DNA from: Sabellastarte sp. h YS-2021 | Lineage: Eukaryota; Annelida; Polychaeta; Sabellida; Sabellidae | DNA length: 64,000 nt | Reading direction: 5' to 3' | NCBI GenBank assembly: GCA_964017235.1 | Contig: OZ024927.1 | Span: 24,013,160-24,077,159, forward strand | In this document: in pieces, positions 23,095 through 34,267 of the stretch | How positions within the stretch are numbered: position 1 is the first letter of the stretch | Layout: each line of letters starts with the position of its first letter | Program-made: the position numbers and the translations under genes | Notes under the pieces: model-generated | Seen by the model: the letters and a program-made list of their open reading frames with translations, nothing else | What the model was told of the DNA's origin: nothing | The model's database searches: none

Positions 23095-24240
23095 ATAGTT
23101 TTACAAGTTAACTGTATTCAAATTAAAGAAGATTCAACACAAATAACTTTTAAAGTACAGTGATAAAAATGCATTTTAGGGGCCAGCAATGCATACACAT
23201 TAGTTTCAATTTGTTCTGCAAACTTATGGCAGATTTCATCTGAAAGAGATCAAGAAGGTTTTTCAGAAAAAAGATTCTTTCATGTGGACATTATGATTTA
23301 CAGAGTATCAGAGTGTAAATCAGAATTAGACATAATAAATAGCAGGAAAGTTTTCACTGGTTTCTTTTATTTCTTAAAATATAATTATACTTCACATTTT
23401 CAACAATGATTATATATAGATATACATAAAACATAGTGATAAATCAAAGAGTTATCATTATGATAAAGTTTTATATACATTTATCTTCTTCAAATGATTT
23501 CTGTACAAAAGTGAGTCAATGTTATGCAACAGTATACAGATGATGAAACACAGTAAACATGACACGATTATTCTTCATGGGATGGTTCATTGGTTAAACA
23601 TTTAATGCTATCACTTCAAAACATGGAATACAGAGTTAGAATAAAATGACAATGCGCCTTTAAAGTAAGACTTAGTCCAACCAACATTCCTGACTTGTCT
23701 ATATCCGGTATTAATCTAGCCTTGCTTAAATTTACGCATTATTAGGAGATATAACCTCATTAGGCATATGTCTTAGCAAAAAGTAAAAGCCAGTATATAT
23801 AAGAGTTCATCATAAAAACCGAAAGTTTACGTTAACTGAAAGTTTTCACTCATCAGGAGAGAAGCTTAGATTTTTTATTTGGTACACGCTAATTTTTCAG
23901 AAAGTTGTGGTTATATGCAATATTTGTTAGCGGATAGGATATAGCATATCTGATTAATGAGTGTACTAATTAATTATTAATTAATTATTAATAAGTCTGC
24001 CTTGACATACTGACTGATAAATAAGATACGCCCCTGCTGTATGTTACCAAAAAAAATTCAAGCCTTTAGAAAGACTAGTGTTAATCCTGCAGTAACCTTT
24101 TAACTTTATATCTGAATGAAGTACAGCACTGAAGGGTGTTCATTCAATCTTCATTCTTCTAATAGATGATGTCCCTTGGTCACCTTTTTCACTGGTACAT
24201 GGCACAACCACAGAATATCATGGAAATATGTGAAAGTAAA

Positions 24241-24356
24241 CTTGGGCTTTTGTGTATATTTAACGTAAGGCATAATTTTGCTGTAGGCCATCAACTATTG
24301 GCTTTTGTGTATATTTAACATAAGGCATAATTTTGTTGTAGGACATCAACTACTGG
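24241..24356 (+). repeat. 57-bp tandem duplication
   Basis: Two adjacent copies of a unit containing GGCTTTTGTGTATATTTAAC and TAAGGCATAATTTTG, differing at a few positions. Confidence 0.85.
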
Positions 24357-25154
24357 ATTTTAACTCACAATATCAGAGTGGTTAGCCAAGTAATGGTTCT
24401 CAAAACATGATAAAAATGGATAAGGTCCATGCAAGCCTCATTTGAAAATTTGTCATGAAGATGTTAAAATTTCATAAAAAAAAATTTTTTATAAAAATTA
24501 CAAATCTTGTCACAAAAAAGTTTTTTTTTTATAAAAAATTTTGTTCATATGATATTTTATTTATTTCATTTTGTTTGATTTTATAGTTTGCTGTTGAGAA
24601 TGTCTGAAAGATTGATAAAAGGATATCTTTATTCACAAAAATGTAAGCAAATTTCAAGGCAGTGACTCACATAAGTCAAGTACTATCAGTACACTATCCA
24701 TACATAGAATTTATTAAAAAAATTCCCTCAACCAGATGAAAATAAAATATATTTTTGTGTTTCTTACACAAAGGACCTTGTGTGGGGATGCAACTCATAA
24801 AACATAATTCAGGTGTAGTTGTTTTAACTAGCAACTACAACAAAAATATTCTCCATTCTTTATTCACTGGCATTTAGGTAAAATTTGGTTCATTTTAGAT
24901 AATAAAGACAAAATATATACATAAAATTATGAGTTATTCTTATTGCTTTTCTCTTTATAAATTGCTATGTTACCACATCTTGTAATAAAAGTATTATGTC
25001 ATTAAGTGTTTACTATAAAACGTTTGTCAATAAAGGTTTCAAACAGTTTTAATTTTACACAATTTTAAGAAAAAATCTATGCCAATAAATATTTCAGAAA
25101 TTTTACTGAAAAACTATTCGCAAAACACTGTTCTGTTATTATTTAGCAGCCTCT

Positions 25155-25894
25155 CTAAGTAGTTGAGGGTGTTGTCCTCTTACTGGAGCCTCCTCTTGAC
25201 CTATGACAGATGCAAGTGCCATATCTGAAGATCTTGAGACAGTGTGGACCATTGATGGAACTCTCAGTTACCACTAGATGTCCTTCTGGTCCCATAGCAC
25301 AACCTTGTACACTGCCAAGTTCATCGGTAGGTCGCAAAACCTCTGATATAAATTCTCCTGTGTCGCTATAGAGATTCACTGTGTGATTCAGAGCATCGGC
25401 CACAAGAATCTGTCCCATGGGATTTAGACAGGCGGAAGACATTTGACAGGCTAGACCTTCCTGACTTCCTTGTGGCTCAAACTGATGCATGAGCTTGCCA
25501 TCAAATGAATATGTCTTGATTTTATTGTCAGATATGTCGCATACTATGATATTGCTATCTTCATTTATTGCTATTGGTAATGGTGAAGTCCCCTGAGAGT
25601 TACCATCTACGTGAAACTCATCCACTAATGTCCTTGATTGATCATATATCTCCACTGTTCTCTTATCGGTGGATATGTACATGTTATATTCGTGGTCACA
25701 GGCGACGTAAAGCGGCTTGGCCTTGGTGTTAAACACATGCTTCAGTCGACCGTGTGGGCGGAAAATTTGTAAGCGGAAGTTCCCAGAATCAGCAACAATG
25801 ATGTCATCATTCTCCAAGATGGCAATATCAGTAGGATTATGTAACTCTCCCCGAGATTCTCCTTTCAAGCCAAATTCATCTTTGTAAATACCAC
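25155..25894 (-). CDS. Gene A exon 4, NHL propeller blades 2-6
   Basis: Terminal exon: acceptor CACTTTGCAG at 25895, open for 740 nt to TAG at 25157-25155. It encodes residues 143-388 of gene A. Repeated blade signatures are visible: NPTDIAI...DIIVADSGNFRLQIF; PLYVACD...NMYISTDKRTVEIY; PLPIAIN...NIIVCDISDNKIKTYS; CLNPMGQILVADALNHTVNLYS; and GCAMGPEGHLVVTESS ending CLKIFRY. NHL propellers bind RNA or protein partners in TRIM-NHL and Brat-like proteins. The tail after the last blade is short and basic. The split Gly codon with exon 3 (G + GT) is exact. Confidence 0.9.
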
Positions 25895-26773
25895 CTGCAA
25901 AGTGAACATACTCTGACTGCAGTACCTACTTAAAAATTTTTGATGAAACCTTACAAGACAGTTTGTTATTCATATTCTAATTAAGTAAGCACTTCACTTA
26001 TAAACTGAGTACTATGGCAGCACAAATCAGATATAATGCTCTTAAAAATGTTTACATTTTCTTCAAAAGAGTTATATCTTTTCTGTCAGATATAATAAAC
26101 ATTTTGCATAACAAAAGCTTATTTGTATAAATATTCCTGTTTAAGGCATTCCTTTATACATTTAACACAATCCTTTATACATTTAACACAATCAAACTTG
26201 ATCTTAGTCATCCTAGTATCTGTGTAGCCAGATAAGATTCAAACATGGTTTTTTATCCACACTGTAATATTTTCGTCTTAACTAAACCTTTGTACTGGTA
26301 CATCCTCTTGTTTATTAATACACAATGTTCTACTAATACCTAGAGTTGAAGGGAATTTCCTTTCGGGGTCATGGATTTAAGCATTTCACTTGATCAGAAG
26401 ACTACGAAAGCCTGGAACCGCCATCCAAATTCAAAATTCAAAATATGAAATATGCTATTTGGAATTCCAAATACGTATTTGGAATTCCAAATACGTATTT
26501 GGAATTCTGAATAAGGTATTTGGAATTCTAAATATGTATTTGGAATTCCAAATACGTATTTGGAATTCCGAATAGGGTATTTGGAATTCCAAATACGTAT
26601 TTGGAATTCCGAATAGCGTATTTGGAATTCCAAATACTGTATTTGGAATTCCAAATACGTATTTGGAATTCCAAATAACATATTTCATATTTTGAATTTG
26701 GATGGCAGTTCCAGGCTTTCGTAGAAGACACTATAACAAAATCTCAGTAGGGTCATACTATGCTGCCACTCAC
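25895..26773. other. Gene A intron 3, 879 bp
   Basis: The intron contains a foldback element of palindromic 20-mers (26403-26722) only about 50 bases from the exon 3 donor. The rest is plain AT-rich sequence. Confidence 0.85.
26403..26722. mobile_element. Foldback element with tandem palindromic 20-mers
   Basis: Terminal inverted repeats of about 55 bases (left TACGAAAGCCTGGAACCGCC; the right end is its reverse complement with one or two changes, continuing CATCCAAATTCAAAATATG) enclose about 11 tandem copies of a 20-bp unit at 26453-26672. The consensus unit, ATTTGGAATTCCAAATACGT, is itself two perfect palindromes. Variants keep the GGAATTCC core. A target duplication, AGAAGAC, lies at 26396-26402 and 26723-26729. 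No real coding capacity. It can fold into a near-complete hairpin or many small cruciforms. Confidence 0.93.
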
Positions 26774-26916
26774 CTGAATTGTACCTCTGGACTCTGTGGT
26801 TTTTTGTGTCAGCCAATAGAATGTCTCCTTCTGAGTCAGTGTCAAGGCCACGAGGAAAGGAAAACTGGTTCTTACCACTCCCTCTTGTACCCACACTGTA
26901 CAGGAGTTTGTCCTTC
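26774..26916 (-). CDS. Gene A exon 3, NHL blade 1
   Basis: 143-nt exon with acceptor TTGTTTTTACAG and donor AATTCAG|GTGAGT. It carries residues 95-143, including SVGTRGSGKNQFSFPRGLD and GDILLADTKNHRVQRY, a canonical NHL blade (N-H-x-V-Q-x-Y/F). Phase 2 in and phase 1 out both match the neighbouring exons. Confidence 0.9.
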
Positions 26917-27429
26917 CTGTAAAAACAAGACACTGAAGTTGTAATTTATTCAGTTTTCACTAAGACTTCATCCCAATACTTTTGGATACTAAGGAGCAGT
27001 AAATCATGTTTAAAAAAGTGTTAACAAGTTACAAAAGTTGACTTACACTTAGTCTTTTTAAAAAATGACTTATAGCCCATACACACAGATCTGTGCAGCT
27101 GTAACCACTGGTATTTTTAATATCGCTTCACGACCTTGTTCTTATAACTCTGAAAAGAGACTTTGTTTCTTGGTAATGCACATTTTAACAAGACCACTGC
27201 CACAGTGTTTATCACCCGCCAGATATTAAGGAGAAATGGAGGTAGTCTGACCACAAAAAGGGTTCAAAGCCCAAGAAGCAAAAACATTTGCAAGACATGA
27301 TTTCTTCTAGGTTGTTTTTACATACGGCATTCTACCATAGAACCACCTAGAATTTGACGTAGTGCATTCCCGGATGGGACATGGTACAATCTAAATATAG
27401 AGAATTCAGCCATTCATACATAAGGCATT

Positions 27430-28560
27430 TTTGATTTCTGCCAAAATTTAAGATGGTGGCCAGAATTCAGAAAAGTAAAAATTTCTCAGAGGCATTGTAT
27501 CCAGGGTCTCTAGTACCCATAGGTTCCAGAATCTGCTCCAAATCACCCTATCTCTAACAGTTTTCAAAATAATAAAAACATTGATTTCCGCCCAAATTCA
27601 AGATGGCGGCTGGAATTTGGAAAATTAAACATTTTTCATAGGTATTACATCCAGAGTCTATAGTATCCTATGGGTTCAACATTTGCTTGAAATTGCTCTA
27701 TTTCTAACAACTTTTGAGATAATTAACATTTTCCATTTCTGCCAAAATCCAAGATGGTGGCATAAATTCAAAATATTAAATTTTTCAGGGGCCGTATTCA
27801 CAAAAGGGATCAAGCTCAACTTAAGCTGATTTTTGGCTCAAGTTAAGCTAAAAAATAGATCAGGATCAAGTTAGTATTCACAAAGAAGTTGAGCTGATTT
27901 TTGGCTCAAATTTTGGCTTAACTTTGATCCAGCTAGGTTGGTGGATTAAGTTTTGGATCAAAGTTTGTAGCTTTATAATTAACTAAAATAGCAAACATAC
28001 AAGAAATAAATCATTGGTTAATAATCTTCAATCCTTAATTGTATTGTTAATTAATAAGTTTCAATACTTTTTTCCTGTTTTAAGTATGCTTATATTGATG
28101 TGTAAAATAGGTCATATTTTGATGTTTTTTTCTGGATCAAAAGTGGGCGGAGCCTAAATTTTTGGATTAAACATCAAATATTTAAAAGTTCTTCAGTGAA
28201 AAAAATAATTGTCCAAATTTATATCAATGTATATTTTGTGGAAATTCAGGCATAAAAATACTGTTTACAATGTATAAAAGTAATTAACTTATGCGTTGCT
28301 ATGTGAAATTTTTCAAAATTTTTGGCTCAGCTGATCCTTCCTTTGTGAATACAGACTTGAGCCAAAGATCAGCTGAGCCATTTTCCTTGATCTTGATCTG
28401 ATCTTGAGCTGATTTTTCGCTCAGCTTGATCCATGTTAGTGAATACGGGCCCAGAGGCATTATATCCAGGGTCTATAGTACCCAAAGTTCCAAAATTTGC
28501 TCGTAATTATACTATCTTCCATTGTGTAAATATAATTGACATTTTTAATTCAAACTGGCA
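27430..28560 (+). repeat. ~125-bp tandem repeat, split by a MITE
   Basis: About four units share CAAGATGGYGGC-AATTC, AAAATTTCTCAGAGGCATT, TATCCAGGGTCTATAGTACC, GGTTCCAAAATTTGCTC and CTATCTCTAACA-TTTT. The last unit is cut at CAG by the element at 27789-28451 and resumes with CAGAGGCATTATATCCAGGG. Confidence 0.8.
27789..28451. mobile_element. 663-bp MITE, GGGCCGTATTCAC ends, CAG duplication
   Basis: The left end GGGCCGTATTCACAAA and right end GTGAATACGGGCC are inverted. Just inside, both carry clusters of GATCAAGCT / AGCTGATC and GGCTCAGCTGATC words in both orientations. A 3-base CAG flanks both sides (27786-27788, 28452-28454), confirmed because the interrupted tandem unit reads TTTTTCAGAGGCATT elsewhere. 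There is no transposase. The superfamily is undecided: the ends are not those of the Harbinger family in this window. Confidence 0.85.
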
Positions 28561-28619
28561 GCAACATTTTTAAAATTAAGGGAATATAAGACATTTTTAG
28601 AATGATGACCCCACTTGAC

Positions 28620-29110
28620 AAGTTCTAGGACCACTAATAAGGGAAATACAAGTGATTTATTCAACAGTGAGCATTTCAAAATAGCAATTGCTAAGTTATG
28701 CAATGACCTCAAGGTCTACAATCTTACAATTCAAGTTACAAGTGATTTACTCAACAGTGTGAATCTCAAAATAGCTATTACTCAACTATACAATGAGCTA
28801 CAGGTCTTCAATTTAACTATGTTATACATGTAGTTGATTCAAAAGTAGGTGCACAACATATTTTAACAAAATAATCTAAATACAATAGTTTACAAGTTAC
28901 AAGTAATTTACTCAACAGTGAGAATCTCAAAATAGCTATTACTCAACTATGCAATGAGTTACAACTCTACAATCTTACTATGTTATAGCTCATGTAAGAC
29001 TAGCTCAATGGCATATTTCAACAAAATATTATTAAATGCAATAGGTTTCCAGTTACAAGTGATAGAAGGCCTTTTTAATATGATAACCCCATTTGACATT
29101 AAATATGTGA
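28620..29110 (+). repeat. Tandem repeat, ACAAGTGATTTACTCAACAG units
   Basis: Three units of roughly 125-150 bases containing TTACAAGTGATTTACTCAAC, CTCAAAATAGCTATTACTCA, ACTATGCAATGAG and CTACAATCTTACTATGTTA. Related single units occur at 46990-47080 and 52110-52370. Small open frames here are repeat artefacts. Confidence 0.75.
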
Positions 29111-29985
29111 TATGACAGCCATTTTGTTTTGGAAACTAGGCCAAAATTAGTATCAGGCTACCTTTCCTAGCCATGTATCTGTTGTGAAAATCTGATGAAG
29201 CTAGTGCATTATTTCAAGATTTAGAGCATCTTAATGATTATCAAACAATCAGCTATGGTGGTCAATTTTTTTTTCAAAATGAGAACAAAATTTTTCCCAG
29301 TCAAAACATTTGCAGGCCAGGACTTCTCATGGGCTGTTTTTACATTCTGAAGCCCTAGGAGCAATATAATATAGATTTTTAAGTATGATACTCCACTTTG
29401 CTTTGAAGCAAACGTCAAAGGTCAAATTCCACACTGTTATAAGGTTCTCATGCCATGACTTCCAATAAGTTGTTTTCACATTGCAAACCCCTAGGAGCTA
29501 TAATAAGGGAAATATAAGGCCATTTTAATAGGATAACCCCATTTGACATTAAGCATGTGACATATGGCAGGTTGGTTGCCACGAGTTGGAAGCACCATCT
29601 GTGTTGTGGCGAATCCATTCCACCTTTACATGAACCTTCTTATGTACACTTACAAAGCCTTATGAATACAATCAAAACATGGAACGCATCAAGCCACAAA
29701 CAATCCACAATGACTTAAATATTTGTGCCTGCATGTTGCTCATGAGAACAGCACAGAACTGTGTCAACTAGATGTTATTGATTGTTTATTAACATGTTAT
29801 TCAGGCAAGAGATCATACATCAATATTTAAATATTGATTGACATAGATTCCTCAATTGGTATGAAAGTGTCTGTTTATGATCAAGTTTAGTCATAGCTTT
29901 GACAAAACTTTGTCTTTTGTAATTATCTCGTGCCCGGCGGGTATCTCCCGCCGGCCCACCGGGTGGGAGATTATAAAATGCATTC

Positions 29986-30026
29986 CGTGCGTGTGTGTGT
30001 GTGTGTGTGTGCATGAGTGTGTGTGT
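29986..30026 (+). repeat. (GT)n microsatellite
   Basis: CGTGCGTGTGTG... about 20 GT steps with interruptions, immediately after a GC-rich inverted sequence (CCGGCGGGTATCTCCCGCCGG) at about 29934-29955. Confidence 0.93.
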
Positions 30027-30129
30027 CACGTTTTTAAAAAGGGCTGTACATCACACTGGTTGTTTCTCCTTGGCCTTTTCAATGTTTTATGACCTTATTG
30101 CTTATGTCTTTTCATTTGATGCTGTTTTT

Positions 30130-31460
30130 TCAGACCTAGGTCCATAGCTAAGTGAGCAATAGCAATGGTGGCTACTTTCAGTAAAGTACTCATAACTACA
30201 AAATGACTGCATTTAGAGCATTTCTGTAAAATACCTTGTTCAGCTACTTTCTCCATGCCTACAAGATGGTATCATTTTTAGGGGTCTATCTTGATAGCTA
30301 AGTGAGTAATAGCTATTTTCTGTTTGTAACAATGACCAAAATAAGTAAGTTGCTTTTATCTTAGTAACTGTTACTTACAATATTGGTCTCAAATATGTTT
30401 TGAACAACTCCTTCATGTACTATATCATGGTGGGGTTTCCAAGGTGTAGCACCATAGCTAGCTGAGTAATAGTTTCACTAAGTTTAACATTTGACCATTG
30501 AGCAAGTCACTTATAACTCAAAAACTATTGAATATTGAGGATTTTTGTCAAATATGTTGTTCACCTACTTTTTGATGTACTGTGTAATGGCAAATTTTGA
30601 GAGCTGTAGGTCCATAGCTAACCGAGTAATAGCTACTGTAATGGTTCCCCATTGAGGAAATCACTTATAACAGCAAAAATGTTGAATTTAAAGGATTTTT
30701 CTCAAATATGTTGTTTAGCTACTTCTTTATGTACTGTGTAATGGCACATTTTGAGAGCTGTAAGTCCATAACTAACTGAGCAATAGCTACTTTGATGGTT
30801 CTCCATTGAGTAAATCATTTATCACAGCAAAACTGTTGAATTTAAAGGATTTTTGTGAAATATGTTGTTCACCTACTTTTTGATGTATTGTGTAATGGCA
30901 AATTTTGAGACCTGTAGGTCCATAGGTAACTGAGTAATAGCTACTTTGATGGTTCTCCATTGCGTAAATCATTTATAACTGCAAAACTATTACATTTAGA
31001 GGAATTTTGTCAATATGTTGTTCACCTACTTTTTAATGTTCTGTATCGTGGCAAAGTTTCACAGCTATAAGTCCATAGCTAACTGAGTAATAGCTACTTT
31101 GATTGTTGTCCTTTCAGTAAGTCACTTTTAGCTGCAAAACTTTTAAATTTAGAGGATTCTTGTCAAGTATGTTCTTCACCTACTTTTTGATGTCCTAGTT
31201 CCAATATGTTGTTCAGCTACTTTCTCCACAGCTACAACATGGTCAGTAGTTTGGAAGTGTATCTCCATAGCTAAGTGTGTAATAGCTACTTTGTCAATTT
31301 TTAATGTTAACCATAATGAATAAATGGCTTATATGTTCAAAAGTATTGCAGCTACACAATTTCTCTCAAATATGTTGTTCATCTATTTTTTGTGAAGTGT
31401 AACATATTTAAGTTTCACAACTGTTGCTCAATGTACAAGTGAGTAATGACTACTTTATCG
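30130..31460 (+). repeat. ~155-bp satellite array, about nine units
   Basis: Each unit has CCATAGCTAACTGAGTAATA followed by GCTACTTTGATGGTTCTCCA, GTAAATCATTTATAACAGCA, TTTAAAGGATTTTTGTCAAA, TATGTTGTTCACCTACTTTT and TGATGTACTGTGTAATGGC. Units diverge by roughly 10-25% by eye. It lies in gene A intron 2, directly followed by the second array. Confidence 0.9.
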
Positions 31461-32360
31461 CTACTTTTAGTGAAAATGTGAAAAATGACAAATATCTCGC
31501 AAACCGCAAGAGATAGAGCAATTTCGAACGAATTTTTTACCCACAGGGTAGTACAAGAGTGTCCTATGCAAAAGGGGAAAATTTTCAATTTTCGCTACTT
31601 TTGGTGGCCATCTTGGATTTTAGCGGAAAATGAAAAAGTGTGAATATTTTGAAAACCGTAAGAGATAGAGCGATTTCGAGCGAATTTTTGACCCACAGGG
31701 TAGTACAGGAGTGTCGTATGGAAAAGGGAAAAATTTCAACTTTTGTCACTTTTGGTGGCCATCTTGGATTTTAGCAAAAAATGAAAAAGTGTGAATATCT
31801 CAAAAACCATAAGAGATAGAGCGATTTCGAGTGAATTTTTGACCCACAGGGTTGTACAGGAGCATACTATGGAAAGGGGAAAAATTTCAATTTTCGCCAC
31901 TTTTGGTGGCCATCTTGGATTTTAGTGGAAAATGAAAAAGTGTGAATATCTCAAAAACCGTAAGAGATAGAGCGATTTCGAGTGAAATTTTGACCCACAG
32001 GGTAGTACAGGACTGTCCTATGGAAAAGGGAAAAAGTTCAACTTTCGCCACTTTTGGCGGCCATCTTGGATTTTAGTGGAAAATGAAAAATTGTAAATAT
32101 CTCGGAAAAGGTATTTTTTCCCCTGTAATGTTCAATTTTCGCCACTTTTGGCGGCCATCTTGGATTTTAGCGGAAAATAAACATTGAAAATATCTTTGAA
32201 ATGGTAAGAGATACAGTGATTTTGAGCGAATATTTGACCCACAGGGTAGTACAACAGTATTCTGTGCCTAGGGGAAAAATTTCAGTTTTCACCACTTTTG
32301 GCGGCCATCTTGGATTTTAGCGGAAAATGAAAAATTGTGAATATCTCGGAAATGGTATTT
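31461..32360 (+). repeat. ~150-bp satellite array with GGCGGCCATCTTGGAT
   Basis: About six units: GAAAATGAAAAAGTGTGAAT, ATCTCAAAAACCGTAAGAGA, TAGAGCGATTTCGAG, TTTTTGACCCACAGGGTAGT, ACAGGAGTGTCCTATGG, TTCAATTTTCGCCACTTTTG, then GCGGCCATCTTGGATTTTAG. The last two units are internally shortened. The GCCGCCATCTT core matches the well-known YY1-type site (AAGATGGCGGC on the other strand), most exactly in the last three units. Confidence 0.9.
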
Positions 32361-32555
32361 CTTCCCCTGTAATGCTCCGTGGGAGATACATACCACGGCA
32401 GTGGTCTTGTTATTATATAAGTCATTCGTAACCAGAACAAAATTCTGAAAGTTTTAGAGGTACAGAAAGTTTTAGTTGTACAGGCTTTATTGTATATCAA
32501 AGGCAAAATAAAGTAGCATGCTGAAACTTATGGCGAAACAGTAACTTTAACTTAC

Positions 32556-32703
32556 GGCCTGAGTAATGGATCACTCTCTAGTTTCTTATAATGAAGCTGA
32601 TCCAAGCTTTCGTAAGTATTGTCCAGCCCAAACTTGAACATCTTAGCTTCCCAGAACTTTGGATCCACAGATTCTTTTCTACTCTCTGAGCGACAGTCAT
32701 GGG
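32556..32703 (-). CDS. Gene A exon 2
   Basis: 148-nt exon, acceptor TGATTTTAG, donor CAGGCC|GTAAGT. It encodes residues 46-95 (HDCRSESRKESVDPKFWEAK, MFKFGLDNTYESLDQLHYKK), a charged linker before the propeller with no recognised domain and no zinc-ligand cysteine pattern. Phase 1 in and phase 2 out both match. Confidence 0.85.
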
Positions 32704-34267
32704 CTAAAATCACACCAAGAGCAAGAGATTTGTAATCAACTGTCCTTTTGGGGGAACTAGTACATTGTCACTTTACCAGTATTACAGCTACTATTATTAC
32801 TGACAAATGAAATAAGTCACAAGCAAATACAAAACTGGTGTAAAAAATATTTAGTACACATATTAGTTTAAATTTTGTAATTGCTGCTTTGTTATAAGTA
32901 TAAATTGTGACATATGTAATACCAGAATTCTTGAGATAAAGGTCACCATACCCAATACAAAGGTTTGATTGTGATCAAGTAAAACAGTACACCACTCAAA
33001 CCTAAAGGAGTAGTGCATGCAAAATAAAACTTCCTTTGAAAGCAAGAACTCATATTGTCAGCTGTCAAGTCAAAAGGTAACAAGGGCAAAACTCACATGC
33101 AACACAGTCTTTCCATTATGTTTTACCCTTGGAATACAGCGGCACTTAGCTTAATACTTACAGTAATACTTTGACATGTAAACTACATTACGACTAAGTG
33201 GGTCAGTTTGCATTTCTTACTGTACTGTAGGGGTAACACGGTTAAGGAATTTAGGTACACCATGGGTTTATACCTGTGGGCATGTTCTCTGAGTGAAAGC
33301 AACTGTAACATAGAGGAAGTGAGTAAGTTTTTGTAACTTACTTTATCCTCTAGAAAATGATTAAGTATATGACTTTAGAGATTTGGGTATGATTTAACAA
33401 GTAAGTTGGTTTTGCATTATGGACTACTGTAATGACTTGTTAAGAAGTCTCTCTGCTCTTGACCTTTGCAGGCTCCAATGTGTTTAAAACAGCCTTTCTA
33501 GAATTGTGGCTAATACCACCAAGTACTCATGTATCACTCCTGTAAGAAGGAGTCTTCATTGGCTGCCTATCATGCAATGCTCTGTCTTCAAGATGGCCCA
33601 ATAGGTGTACAAGTTTCTACATAGTGGTTATCCAAACTACTTTGATTCTTTCCTTAAACCCAGACACAGTGTGTAAAGAATTTGTAGAAGTCAATCTGAT
33701 GGCATGCTGCTAGAGGTTCCACATTTTGCATCAATATTTCAGTCTAAAAGCAGTTTGGCCTCAACTTGGCTTATGATACTCCAAGGATCTGGAATGATCT
33801 ACCTGATGAGGTACGCTCAGCCAAATCTCTCTCTTCATTCCAAAAGAAGTTGAAAACTTATCTCTTTGCAAAAGCTTACCCACCCTAGTTTTTCTGGTCT
33901 TGTTTCCGTCTTTCTCTGTGGTCCCCACCCCTACAATGTTTCTGAATTTACGATTACAATCTTCTATTTCTGGCATTATGCGTCTTTTAGAATTATAACT
34001 CATGGTGAATAGTTACTTCTTGTATTCATACTTAAGGGAGTCAGGGAATTGTAAGCATTAGTCTGAATTAGTAAGTTATGTCTGCAGAGTTTGGCAATAT
34101 TATTAATTTTCATTACTCTTAGCAATGAGAAGACTAAGAGTTATTTGTGCAGTAAAGAGGTATTTTGTCCAAAGAAATAACCTATAATTCAGAATACATG
34201 CATATGAGTAAGAGTTGCTGCTGATGATTATCAGCAAGTGAGTCAGTTAGATTTTAGAACTACTTAC
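32704..34267. other. Gene A intron 1, 1.56 kb
   Basis: Contains a plus-strand LINE 3' fragment (33440-33888). The rest is unremarkable. Confidence 0.75.
33440..33888 (+). pseudogene. CR1/L2-like LINE RT C-terminus, broken
   Basis: Conceptual reading in mixed frames gives LSRIVANTTKYSCITPVRRS, LHWLPIMQCSVFK, VYKFLHSGYPNYFDSFLKPR, RRSQSDGMLLEVPHFASIFQ and the hallmark end IWNDLPDEVRSAKSLSSFQK then KLKTYLFAKAYPP with a TAG stop at 33886-33888. This LHWLP...IWN-LP...FK-LK order is characteristic of the C-terminus of CR1/L2/Rex-type LINEs. In-frame stops and shifts make it a pseudogene. It is inserted antisense in gene A intron 1. Confidence 0.85.

Larger units (their letters stand above)
17790..25154. 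other. Gene-poor interval between genes A and B
   Basis: Contents: an ATT microsatellite, a LINE 3' scrap, two SINE families, a diverged tandem repeat (21480-22170), a small tandem duplication (24241-24356), and poly-A/T stretches near 24476-24545. No convincing exon was found, though short upstream exons of gene B could be hidden here. A minus-strand AATAAA (TTTATT near 24859) is a candidate poly(A) signal for gene A. Confidence 0.5.
26917..32555. other. Gene A intron 2, 5.6 kb, repeat-filled
   Basis: Nearly all of it is tandem or mobile repeat: units at 27430-28560 interrupted by a MITE, units at 28620-29110, a GT microsatellite, and two adjacent satellite arrays (30130-32360). No internal exon seen. 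Confidence 0.8.

Noticed and set aside
26390-26731. Overlapping open frames on both strands encoding NSKYVFGIPN-type repeats
   Set aside because: They are translations of palindromic tandem DNA. The same peptide words appear in several frames and both strands.
29820-30092. Short ORFs around the GT microsatellite
   Set aside because: Driven by the GT/AC repeat and flanking GC-rich inverted sequence.
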